From: JBOGIG01 sp050742455
Lineage (GTDB): Bacteria; Actinomycetota; Acidimicrobiia; Acidimicrobiales; JBOGIG01
Assembly: GCA_050742455.1 (NCBI GenBank)
Contig: JBOGIG010000084.1
Coordinates: forward strand, 1-14,023
Length of the DNA: 14,023 nt
Direction: 5' to 3'
Below are positions 1 to 7,261 of this stretch, in pieces. Position 1 is the first letter of the stretch, and every line of letters starts with the position of its first letter. The position numbers and the translations under genes are program-made. A model generated the notes under the pieces. That model saw only the letters and a program-made list of their open reading frames with translations. It made no database searches and was not told the DNA's origin.

Positions 1-633
1 GAGACCGAGGTCAGCGTATTGCTCCCCCGACGGGCCTACACCCGGACCTGGAGTCGCTTCCTGCACGACCGCACCGCCGATCGCATCGCCGCCGTGGTCA
101 GCCAGCTCCCCCACGCCAATGCCACCATCGTGCCCTTCCACCTGGGCAAGGGAGCCACCGACCAGGTGGGCGAGACCCTGAAGGCGTTGGTCCGCCCTGG
201 AGAGCGGGCGGAGCGCCAAACGCCCACCCGCCCGCCCGTCCCGGCTGTGACGGACAAGCGCAAGGAAGCCGAGAGCATCCGGCTCGACCGGGTGGCGAGC
301 GACTCCATGGCCCAGGACGGGGCCCGGGCCGGCGTGCCGAGCCAACGCACCCCCATCGCCGAATTGCAATACCGCCAGATGGCCAGGGTGGCGGGGCGGA
401 TCAAGTCGGTCAAGGTCCAGCCCTGGTCGGGGATCCCTTCCCTGGAGTGCACCCTCGTCGATTCCACCGGCGGGATCGCACTGGTCTTTTTGGGCCGGCG
501 CCGGGTGGCGGGCATCTCTCCCGGGACGCTCATGGTGGTCGAGGCTCGGGTCGGTTCCCAGGCCGGCCGGCTGGCCATGCTCAATCCCCTCTACCGTCTG
601 GTGCCTCCCGAGGACGTATCCAACTCGGATTGA
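1..633 (+). CDS. APC-permease-like C-terminal tail fused to OB-fold domain (5' partial)
   Basis: The reading frame is open from base 1, so the true start lies outside the window; a TTG at 19 is only an internal codon. The first ~55 residues (including LLPRRAY, LHDRTADRI and LPHANATIVPFHLG) resemble the cytoplasmic tail of large actinobacterial APC-family amino-acid permeases. A charged, proline-rich, probably disordered linker follows (about bases 170-350). The last ~85 residues (from TPIAELQYRQMARVAGRIKSV through LECTLVDSTGG and VFLGRRRVAGI to AMLNPLYRL) match the small actinobacterial OB-fold nucleic-acid-binding-like proteins. In other actinobacteria the OB protein is usually a separate gene near trkA-like and APC genes, so one chain carrying both is unusual. 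Ligand and role of the OB domain are unknown. The family assignments come from remembered family patterns, not a search. The stop is TGA at 631-633. Confidence 0.75.
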   Translation, partial: ETEVSVLLPRRAYTRTWSRFLHDRTADRIAAVVSQLPHANATIVPFHLGKGATDQVGETLKALVRPGERAERQTPTRPPVPAVTDKRKEAESIRLDRVASDSMAQDGARAGVPSQRTPIAELQYRQMARVAGRIKSVKVQPWSGIPSLECTLVDSTGGIALVFLGRRRVAGISPGTLMVVEARVGSQAGRLAMLNPLYRLVPPEDVSNSD

Positions 634-642
634 GGCGACAGA

Positions 643-672
643 TTGACTTTTTGCCAGGGCAAAAAGTAAGTT
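643..672 (+). promoter_or_regulatory. Promoter with embedded perfect palindrome (candidate DtxR/MntR-type operator)
   Basis: A perfect inverted repeat with 10-base arms and a 2-base centre occupies 646-667: ACTTTTTGCC, AG, GGCAAAAAGT. It lies between a -35-like TTGACT (643-648) and a -10-like TAAGTT (667-672), spaced by 18 bases, so a bound dimer would cover the promoter. The core TTTGCC-NN-GGCAAA is the kind of symmetric site used by MntR/DtxR-family repressors, and the gene just downstream encodes such a regulator, which suggests autoregulation. The palindrome is seen directly. The promoter call and the identity of the binding protein are inference. The implied transcription start, near 679, would leave a leader of only about 10 bases before the ATG at 689. 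Confidence 0.65.
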
Positions 673-688
673 CCGCCGGACTCAAGTT

Positions 689-1408
689 ATGGATCTCACA
701 TTGACCAGGTCTGAACGCGAGACCCTAAAGGCTCTCTACCGCCTGACCAAGGCGGGTGCCGACGCGCATACCGGCGCATTGGCCGACGCCCTGGGGGTGA
801 GCCCGGGCACGGCCACGGCCACGGTGAAACGCCTGGCCGACCGGGGCCTGGTTGACCATCGACCTTACAAGGGAGTCGAGCTGACTGTCCTGGGTCGACG
901 GGGGGCAGTCGCCGCCATTCGCCGCCACCGGATCGTGGAGCGCTTCTTGTCCGACATGCTGGGCTACGCCTGGAACGAGGCCGACCGTTTCGCCGCTTCG
1001 TTCGAACACGAGTTGCCCCAGGAGGTCGAGGACCGGCTTTTCGTGGCCCTACACCGTCCGGGGACGTGTCCCCATGGGTTCCCCATTCCCGAGCCCGAGG
1101 TGGCCGACATCCCCCAGATGCCGCCCCTGTACGCCCTCGAACCGGGCGACCGCGCCACGGTGGCTGTGCCCGGCTCGACCGACCCCGAGGTGGTGGCCTT
1201 TCTCGACACCCTGGGACTGCGGCCCGAGGTGCGCATCTCCGTAGTGGACAAGCACCCCTTCGGCGGTCCAATCGTGTTGTCGGTGGACGGAGAGAACCGC
1301 ACCGTCAGCGAGAAGCTGGCCCAACAGATTTACGTGAAGAAGGATCCCTCCCGGGGTCCAGGGGGACAAGACGATCATCTGATCGAACGAAAGGAGCAGT
1401 CAGCATGA
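689..1408 (+). CDS. DtxR/MntR-family metal-responsive transcriptional regulator
   Basis: This is a 239-residue protein with the full DtxR-like layout. A winged helix-turn-helix spans residues ~8-68 (recognition region around LGVSPGTATATVKRLADRGLV). A dimerization and metal-binding domain spans ~74-145 (HRIVERFLSDMLGY, FEHEL, CPHGFPIP). A C-terminal FeoA/SH3-like domain spans ~150-225. Aligning by eye to DtxR/IdeR, H80, E84, E106 and H107 match metal ligands H79, E83, E105 and H106. However, E11 replaces Met10, D99 replaces His98 and A103 replaces Cys102 (Glu99 in MntR), so metal choice cannot be read off and could be unusual. Family members repress iron or manganese genes when metal-bound. 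The ATG at 689 is the natural start after the palindrome-bearing promoter, but no good Shine-Dalgarno is visible. Its stop overlaps the hppA start (ATGA), suggesting co-transcription and translational coupling. Confidence 0.88.
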   Translation: MDLTLTRSERETLKALYRLTKAGADAHTGALADALGVSPGTATATVKRLADRGLVDHRPYKGVELTVLGRRGAVAAIRRHRIVERFLSDMLGYAWNEADRFAASFEHELPQEVEDRLFVALHRPGTCPHGFPIPEPEVADIPQMPPLYALEPGDRATVAVPGSTDPEVVAFLDTLGLRPEVRISVVDKHPFGGPIVLSVDGENRTVSEKLAQQIYVKKDPSRGPGGQDDHLIERKEQSA

Positions 1409-3732
1409 CCAACCTGCTAGCGGTCGAGGGCAAGGGGGGCTACCAGCCATTCCATCTGGGCGGGGCCGAGATGACCTGGCTGTACCTGGCCCTGGCCGCC
1501 GGAGTGGTCGCCATCATCGTGGCCTTGACGCTCATGAAGGGTGTACTGGCGGCGGACGCCGGCACCACCACCATGAAGGAAATTGCCGGGGCCATCCAGG
1601 AGGGAGCCATGGCCTTCCTGCGCCGCCAGTTCAAGACCATCGGCCTGATCGTGGTTCCCCTTGTCATCCTGGTGTTCTTCACGGCCACCAAGGTGGTCAA
1701 GCCGGGTGGGGTGGTGGCACTCAGCTTCGCCCAGTCCGGCGTATTCCGGGCTCTGGCCTTCGTGGTGGGGGCGGCATTCTCCGCCCTCATCGGATTCATC
1801 GGCATGTCAATATCGGTACGGGGCAATGTGCGCACCGCGGCCGCGGCCCGGGGTGGCTCCATCACCGGGGCCCTCAATGTGGCCTTTCGCACCGGTGGGG
1901 TGACGGGGATGTTCACCGTGGGCCTGGGCCTGCTGGGAGCCACCACCATCGTATTGATCTTCCAGAACACGGCCACCGCCGTTCTGGAGGGGTTCGGCTT
2001 TGGGGCCTCCCTCCTGGCCCTGTTCATGCGGGTGGGGGGCGGGATCTTCACCAAGGCCGCTGACGTCGGTGCCGACCTGGTGGGCAAGGTCGAGGCGGGG
2101 ATCCCCGAGGACGACCCTCGCAACGCCGCCACCATCGCCGACAACGTAGGCGACAACGTGGGCGACTGTGCCGGAATGGCCGCAGACCTGTTCGAGTCCT
2201 ACGAGATCACCATCATCGCCTCGCTCATCCTGGGCTTCGGCGCCTTCACCTCCATAGGGCTCAACCCGGCCAAGGGCCTGCTATTCCCCCTGATCGTGGC
2301 CGGGATCGGTATCCTCACCTCGGCTGTGGGCATCTTCATCGTCAAGGCCCGGGCCAATGATCGCACGGCCATGACTCCCATCAACCGCGGCTTTCGCACC
2401 GCCGGTGTGCTGACGGTAATCGGCGCCTTCCTGGTGGCGCAGTTCTACGTCCACAACCTCCGGGTCTTTTGGGCCGTGTTCTCCGGCGCCGTGCTGGCTC
2501 AAGTCCTGTCGGCCATCACGGAGTACTTCACTTCCACCGAGACCACCCCGGTGCGCGACATCGCCGAGGCGGCCCGCACTGGACCGGCCACGACCGTGCT
2601 GTCAGGTATCGCCAGCGGCCTGGAATCCTCGGTGTGGGCCATCATTGCCATTGCCATCGCCATCGCCGTGGCGATCGGCCTGGGCGGAGGAAACATCCAG
2701 CTGTCCCTGTACCTGGTGGCCCTCACGGGCATCGGTATGCTGTCGGCCACCGGTGTGGTGGTCTCGGAGGATAGCTTCGGCCCGGTGGCCGACAACGCCG
2801 CCGGCATCGCCGAAATGTCAGGAGAGTTCACCGGCGAAGCCGAGCGCATCATGGTCAGCCTGGACGCCGTGGGCAACACCACCAAGGCCATCACCAAGGG
2901 CTTCGCCATCGGATCGGCGGTCATCGCTGCGGTGGCTTTGTTCGCCGCCTTCGTCGAGACCATCGGCAACCAACTGGGGCTCAAGACCAACTCCGACCTG
3001 TTCAAGAACCCTCTGACCCAGATCAACGTGGCCAATCCCGAGACCTTCATCGGCCTCCTGGTGGGCGGCTCGGTGGCCTTCTTGTTCTCCTCGTTGGCCA
3101 TCCGGGCCGTGGGCCGGTCGGCGGGAACGGTGGTGGAGGAGGTTCGTCGCCAGTTCCGGGACCACCCCGGCATCATGGACCGGACCGAGAAGCCGGAATA
3201 CGGCCGGGTCATCGACATCTGCACCGCGGCGTCCCTGCGAGAGCTGGCCACGCCGGCTCTGCTGGCCGTGCTCACCCCGGTGATCATCGGCTTCGGCATC
3301 AATTACCTGGCCTTGGGGGCGTTCCTGGCTGCCGCCATCCTAACCGGCCAGCTCATGGCCAACTTCTTGTCCAACTCCGGCGGGGCCTGGGACAACGCCA
3401 AGAAGTACATCGAAGACGGCCACGAGGGGGGCAAAGGGTCCGAGGCCCACAAGGCCGCCGTCATCGGCGACACCGTGGGTGACCCGTTCAAGGACACGGC
3501 AGGCCCGGCCCTTAACCCGCTCATCAAGGTGATGAACCTGGTCTCGTTGCTGATCCTGCCTACCGTTATCACCCTGCGGGGCAATCCCGGGGCACGCTAC
3601 GCCATCGCCGCCGTGGCCCTGGTCATCCTGCTGTCCGCCATCGCCTTTTCCAAGCGCAAGGTTCACGCTTTGGGCGATGACGCCTCGGCGCCTCCGGCGG
3701 TCGAGCCGACCCTGGCCAAGGACCCGGCGTAG
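1405..3732 (+). CDS. hppA: Membrane-bound proton-pumping pyrophosphatase, K+-independent type
   Basis: This 775-residue polytopic membrane enzyme hydrolyses cytosolic pyrophosphate to phosphate and uses the energy to pump ions, most likely protons. Signatures are the substrate loop DVGADLVGKVE (residues 220-230) followed by DNVGDNVGDCAGMAADLFESY, the middle GNTTKAITKG (490-499), and GDTVGDPFKDTAGPALNPL near the C-terminus (from ~688). Lys494 in GNTTKA, where K+-dependent enzymes carry Ala, marks the K+-independent subclass, usually H+ pumps. Many hydrophobic helices are visible; one (residues ~412-425) is a near-pure Ala-Ile run from a GCCATY hexamer repeat at 2638-2670. I chose ATG 1405 because AAGGAG (1391-1396) sits 8 bases upstream and the start overlaps the regulator's stop. 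An in-frame extension back to 1066 lies inside the regulator gene and is not coding. The coupling implies the metal regulator may control this pump. Confidence 0.95.
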   Translation: MTNLLAVEGKGGYQPFHLGGAEMTWLYLALAAGVVAIIVALTLMKGVLAADAGTTTMKEIAGAIQEGAMAFLRRQFKTIGLIVVPLVILVFFTATKVVKPGGVVALSFAQSGVFRALAFVVGAAFSALIGFIGMSISVRGNVRTAAAARGGSITGALNVAFRTGGVTGMFTVGLGLLGATTIVLIFQNTATAVLEGFGFGASLLALFMRVGGGIFTKAADVGADLVGKVEAGIPEDDPRNAATIADNVGDNVGDCAGMAADLFESYEITIIASLILGFGAFTSIGLNPAKGLLFPLIVAGIGILTSAVGIFIVKARANDRTAMTPINRGFRTAGVLTVIGAFLVAQFYVHNLRVFWAVFSGAVLAQVLSAITEYFTSTETTPVRDIAEAARTGPATTVLSGIASGLESSVWAIIAIAIAIAVAIGLGGGNIQLSLYLVALTGIGMLSATGVVVSEDSFGPVADNAAGIAEMSGEFTGEAERIMVSLDAVGNTTKAITKGFAIGSAVIAAVALFAAFVETIGNQLGLKTNSDLFKNPLTQINVANPETFIGLLVGGSVAFLFSSLAIRAVGRSAGTVVEEVRRQFRDHPGIMDRTEKPEYGRVIDICTAASLRELATPALLAVLTPVIIGFGINYLALGAFLAAAILTGQLMANFLSNSGGAWDNAKKYIEDGHEGGKGSEAHKAAVIGDTVGDPFKDTAGPALNPLIKVMNLVSLLILPTVITLRGNPGARYAIAAVALVILLSAIAFSKRKVHALGDDASAPPAVEPTLAKDPA

Positions 3733-3741
3733 GGCATTGGC

Positions 3742-3771
3742 TTGACAGGCGCTCGCGCTTGTGTGAATCCT
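3742..3771 (+). promoter_or_regulatory. Possible topA promoter with overlapping dyad
   Basis: A perfect consensus -35 box TTGACA (3742-3747) sits in the 49-base hppA-topA gap, with only a weak -10 candidate, AATCCT (3766-3771), 18 bases on. An 8-base dyad with one G-T mismatch, ACAGGCGC / GCGCTTGT with TC between (3745-3762), fills much of the spacer. No Shine-Dalgarno precedes the topA ATG at 3782, and a start of transcription near 3778 would make the message essentially leaderless. Many topA promoters respond to DNA supercoiling; whether this one does cannot be told from sequence. Confidence 0.35.
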
Positions 3772-3781
3772 GGCTGCGGTC

Positions 3782-6598
3782 ATGGCAAAACCCCTGGTAA
3801 TCGTGGAGTCCCCGGCCAAGGCCAAGACCATCGCGGGCTATTTGGGGGGCGAGTACGTCGTGGAATCGTCCATCGGCCACATCCGGGACCTGCCCCGCAA
3901 CGCCGCTGACGTTCCCGCCGCCTACAAGGGCGAGGCGTGGGCCCGTCTCGGAGTCGATGTCGATAACGGATTCAAGCCCCTCTACGTCGTTTCCAGCGAG
4001 AAGAAAAGCCAGGTCTCCAAGCTCAAGGCCCTCCTCAAGAACGCCAGCGAAGTATTCCTGGCCACTGACGAAGACCGGGAAGGCGAGTCCATTGCCTGGC
4101 ACCTGCTTGAGGTCCTGGCCCCCCAGGTGCCGGTCAAGCGCATGGTCTTCCACGAAATAACCAGAGGGGCCATCCAAGCCGCCATCAGGGATTGGCGCCA
4201 GCTTGACCGCCGCTTGGTCGATGCCCAAGAGGCCCGCCGCATCCTCGATCGCCTCTATGGCTATGAGGTGTCTCCCGTCCTGTGGCGAAAGGTGATGCCC
4301 CGCCTATCGGCCGGCCGGGTGCAGAGCGTGGCCACCCGGGTCCTGGTCGAGAGGGAGAGGGCCCGGATGGCATTCCGGGCCGGGTCGTGGTGGGGAGTGG
4401 ACGGAACGTTCGCCCTGGGGGCAGCCCTCGCCGGTGTCTCAGGCGCCGGCGCTTCAGGTGGAGGCCGGGGCGGTGGAGGCGGTGAGGCTCCGGGGCCATT
4501 CGAGGCCAGCCTGGTGTCAATTGGGAAGCAGCGTGTGGCCCAGGGCCGGGACTTCGGCTCCACCGGGGAACTCAAGGATCCCGCCGCCGTGGTCATGTTG
4601 GACCAGGCCGGGGCGGAGTCTCTCGCCCTGCGGTTGGCCGACAGTCAGTTTGAGGTTTCGAGCGTCGAGGAAAAACCCTTTCGGCGCTCCCCCCACCCCC
4701 CGTTCATGACCTCGACCCTGCAGCAGGAGGCGGGACGCAAACTCCGCTTCGGGGCCCAGCGGACCATGCGGACAGCCCAGCGTCTGTACGAGAACGGTTA
4801 CATCACCTACATGCGGACTGACTCAACCACGCTGTCGGCGACAGCGGTCGAAGCCGCGCGCCGGCAGGCCCGCTCCCTCTACGGCCCAGACTTTGTCCCC
4901 TCCTCACCCCGGCATCACGATCGTAAGGTCAAGAATGCCCAGGAAGCCCATGAGGCCATCAGGCCGGCGGGCGAGTCGTTCCGCACCCCCGAAGAGGTGG
5001 GGCACGAGGTCAGTGACGACGAGGCCCGGCTTTACGACCTGATCTGGAAACGGACACTGGCTTCGCAGATGGCCGACGCCACCGGCCAGAGCGCCCAAGT
5101 CCGGCTGAAGGCGCAGGCACGAGCCAATCCCATCAGCGGCCAATCTGAGCCGGTCGAATTTGCCGCTGGGGGCAAGGTCATAACGTTTCCCGGCTTCCTG
5201 CGGGCCTACGTAGAGGGGGCCGACGACCCCGAGGCCGAACTGGAGGATCGGGAGGTGCGCCTTCCTGCCCTGGCCGTCGGTGACGGTCTGGACACCTTGG
5301 GCCTGGAGGCCAAAGGTCACGTCACCCAGCCGCCTGCTCGCTACACCGAGGCGTCACTGGTCAAGGCACTTGAGGAGATGGGGGTGGGAAGGCCCTCGAC
5401 CTATGCCTCCATCATGGCCACTATCCAGGACCGGGGCTATGCCTGGAAGAAGGGCTCTGCCCTGGTGCCCACTTTCGTTGCCTTCGCTGTTGTCGGCCTT
5501 CTGGAGCAGCATTTTGGCGAGTTGGTGGACTACGGGTTCACCGCATCCATGGAGGACAATCTGGACGACATCGCCGGTGGACGCGAGGAGGTCGTGCCCT
5601 GGCTCACACGGTTCTACTTCGGCAACGGCAGGCCCGGTCTCAAGCAGGTGGTATCGGACCATCTCGACGATATCGACGCCCGGGAGGTCAACTCCATCCC
5701 GATCGGCACGGCCCCTGACGGGCAGGCCGTGGTCATCCGAGTGGGCCGCTACGGGCCATACGTGCAAAAAGGAGACGAGCGGGCTTCCATCGCCGAGGAC
5801 CTGTGCCCCGATGAGGTAACGGTGGAACTGTCCGAGCAATTGCTGGCCGCCCCGGCCTCTGACCGGGTCCTCGGTTCCGACCCGGAGACGGGCTTGGACG
5901 TTTGGGTCAAGGCCGGTCGGTTCGGCCCTTATGTCCAGCTTGGCTTGCCGGATGAGGGGTCGAAGGTCAAACCACGAACCTCCTCGCTGTTCACTTCGAT
6001 GACGGTGGAGACGCTCAGCCTGGACCAAGCCTTGGAGCTTTTGAGCCTTCCCCGCACCCTGGGCGTCGATCCCACCGACGGCCAGGAGATCCAGGCACTC
6101 AACGGCAAGTTCGGCCCATATGTCAAGAAGGGTGTTGAGAGCCGCAGCCTGGAAAATGAAGCTCAGCTGATGACTCTCACTCTTTCCGAGGCCCTGGTCA
6201 TCCTGGCCCAACCCAAGACCCGCCGGGGCCGGGGTGCGGCGGCCCCCCCATTGCGGGAGCTCGGCCCGGACCCGGTGTCTGGGGGGGCCATGGTGGTCAA
6301 GGATGGACGATTCGGTCCCTACGTGACCGATGGAGAGGTAAACGCCTCATTGCGCAAGGGCGACTCGGTTGAGGGGATCACGTCCGAGAGGGGCGCCGAG
6401 CTCCTCGCCGATAGACGCGCCGCCGGCCCATCGAAGCGAGCCAAGAGGCCCGCCGGGACCAAGAAGGCCGCTGGGACCAAGAAGGCCGCTGGGACCAAGA
6501 AGGCCGCTGGGACCAAGAAGGCCGCTGGGACCAAGAAGGCCGCTGGGACCAAGAAGGCCGCTGGGACAGCTTCCCCGGCTGAATCGCCGGGGGACTAG
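3782..6598 (+). CDS. topA: DNA topoisomerase I (type IA), with repetitive lysine-rich C-terminal tail
   Basis: This 938-residue type IA topoisomerase relaxes negative supercoils through a covalent 5'-phosphotyrosine intermediate. The TOPRIM domain opens with LVIVESPAKAKT (catalytic-site E9) and carries the acidic DEDREGES motif (D96, D98). The active-site tyrosine is Y343 in ITYMRTDS. There is no cluster of zinc-finger cysteines. Instead the C-terminal region holds four repeats of the type GRxGPYVxxG starting near residues 655, 712, 775 and 842, as is usual for actinobacterial TopA. The protein ends in a basic tail with six GTKKAA repeats, probably binding DNA non-specifically, as lysine-rich tails of other actinobacterial TopA proteins are reported to do. 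A Gly/Ser/Ala-rich insert (bases ~4425-4490) interrupts the region after the TOPRIM and hinge helices and looks like a flexible loop. tmk starts 9 bases after the stop. Confidence 0.97.
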   Translation: MAKPLVIVESPAKAKTIAGYLGGEYVVESSIGHIRDLPRNAADVPAAYKGEAWARLGVDVDNGFKPLYVVSSEKKSQVSKLKALLKNASEVFLATDEDREGESIAWHLLEVLAPQVPVKRMVFHEITRGAIQAAIRDWRQLDRRLVDAQEARRILDRLYGYEVSPVLWRKVMPRLSAGRVQSVATRVLVERERARMAFRAGSWWGVDGTFALGAALAGVSGAGASGGGRGGGGGEAPGPFEASLVSIGKQRVAQGRDFGSTGELKDPAAVVMLDQAGAESLALRLADSQFEVSSVEEKPFRRSPHPPFMTSTLQQEAGRKLRFGAQRTMRTAQRLYENGYITYMRTDSTTLSATAVEAARRQARSLYGPDFVPSSPRHHDRKVKNAQEAHEAIRPAGESFRTPEEVGHEVSDDEARLYDLIWKRTLASQMADATGQSAQVRLKAQARANPISGQSEPVEFAAGGKVITFPGFLRAYVEGADDPEAELEDREVRLPALAVGDGLDTLGLEAKGHVTQPPARYTEASLVKALEEMGVGRPSTYASIMATIQDRGYAWKKGSALVPTFVAFAVVGLLEQHFGELVDYGFTASMEDNLDDIAGGREEVVPWLTRFYFGNGRPGLKQVVSDHLDDIDAREVNSIPIGTAPDGQAVVIRVGRYGPYVQKGDERASIAEDLCPDEVTVELSEQLLAAPASDRVLGSDPETGLDVWVKAGRFGPYVQLGLPDEGSKVKPRTSSLFTSMTVETLSLDQALELLSLPRTLGVDPTDGQEIQALNGKFGPYVKKGVESRSLENEAQLMTLTLSEALVILAQPKTRRGRGAAAPPLRELGPDPVSGGAMVVKDGRFGPYVTDGEVNASLRKGDSVEGITSERGAELLADRRAAGPSKRAKRPAGTKKAAGTKKAAGTKKAAGTKKAAGTKKAAGTKKAAGTASPAESPGD
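6455..6567 (+). repeat. Six perfect 18-bp tandem repeats in the topA 3' end
   Basis: The unit GGGACCAAGAAGGCCGCT occurs six times without a mismatch (6455-6562), followed by the first five bases of a seventh (6563-6567). Each unit encodes GTKKAA, so copy number can change without shifting frame. The upstream bases AAGAGGCCCGCC (KRPA) look like a decayed related sequence. Perfect identity at the DNA level suggests recent expansion or active slippage rather than old duplication. Confidence 0.97.
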
Positions 6599-6607
6599 GC
6601 CAGGGCC

Positions 6608-7261
6608 ATGGTCGGAGCGCCTGGCCGGGGTCGTCTGGTGGCTGTTGAGGGTGGCGAGGGAGCGGGCAAGACCGTGCAGTCGCGAATTCTGGCCGACAGG
6701 TTGGGAGCGATGCTTACCCGGGAGCCGGGGGGCACACCAATTGGCGAGAAGATTCGACGGTTGGTTCTGGACCGCGAAAGTTCCCCACTGGCTGACCGTG
6801 CCGAGGCCCTCCTCATGGCGGCAGCTCGGTCCCAGCATGCCGATGTGCTCCTGGCACCTGCCCTGGCAGCAGGTCGATGGGTGGTGACCGATCGATTCGT
6901 GGGCTCATCGTTGGCCTATCAGGGATACGGGCGGGGCGTGGACCTCGACGACCTCCGGTGGCTGTCGAACTGGGCCGCCGGCGGCCTGGCCGCCGACCTC
7001 AATGTCCTCATCGACGTTCCTTTCGAGGTCGCCATCCTCCGGCGCACCGCCGTCCCCGATCGGCTGGAATCAGCTGGAGAGGAGTTCCATCGTCGGGTTG
7101 CCGCAGGCTTCGCCGCCCTCTCCGCGGCCGACGCCGAATCTTGGGTGGTTGTGGACGGCGTGGGCTCCCCTGAGGTCGTGGCCGACAAGGTGGTGCGGGC
7201 CGTGGTCTCTCGGCTGGGCTGGCCCGCCGACGCCCCCGGTACCGAGCCGGCTCAACCGTGA
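6608..7261 (+). CDS. tmk: Thymidylate kinase (dTMP kinase)
   Basis: A 217-residue kinase that phosphorylates dTMP to dTDP with ATP, needed for dTTP supply. It shows the P-loop GGEGAGKT (residues 15-22), the REPGGTPIGEKIR segment, and DRFVGSSLAYQGYGRG (from D95) which binds dTMP. A lid and C-terminal region (DRLESAGEEFHRRVAAGF) is typical of bacterial Tmk. Length is normal for the family (~205-220). The start at ATG 6608 lies 9 bases after topA with only a weak purine stretch upstream (AGGCCAGGG), so it may depend on read-through from topA. The stop overlaps the GTG start of holB by four bases. Placing tmk before holB is a common bacterial arrangement that puts precursor supply beside the replisome clamp loader. 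Confidence 0.95.
   Translation: MVGAPGRGRLVAVEGGEGAGKTVQSRILADRLGAMLTREPGGTPIGEKIRRLVLDRESSPLADRAEALLMAAARSQHADVLLAPALAAGRWVVTDRFVGSSLAYQGYGRGVDLDDLRWLSNWAAGGLAADLNVLIDVPFEVAILRRTAVPDRLESAGEEFHRRVAAGFAALSAADAESWVVVDGVGSPEVVADKVVRAVVSRLGWPADAPGTEPAQP

Noticed and set aside
1066..1404. N-terminal extension of the hppA reading frame by 113 residues
   Set aside because: It lies wholly within the regulator gene in another frame, has no hydrophobic or family-like sequence, and ATG 1405 has a well-placed AAGGAG.
1440..2156. Long minus-strand open frame opposite hppA
   Set aside because: A high-GC antisense shadow: it is rich in Arg, Pro, Thr and Ala, shows no motifs, and covers conserved hppA codons.
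5354..6211. Minus-strand open frame of 285 codons opposite topA
   Set aside because: It is antisense to conserved TopA repeats, with no recognizable domain or start signal.
6319..6887. Repeat-containing frames on both strands over the topA tail (PRRPLG, LVPAAF, GLLGPS runs)
   Set aside because: These are other-frame readings of the 18-bp repeat; the TopA frame alone is supported.
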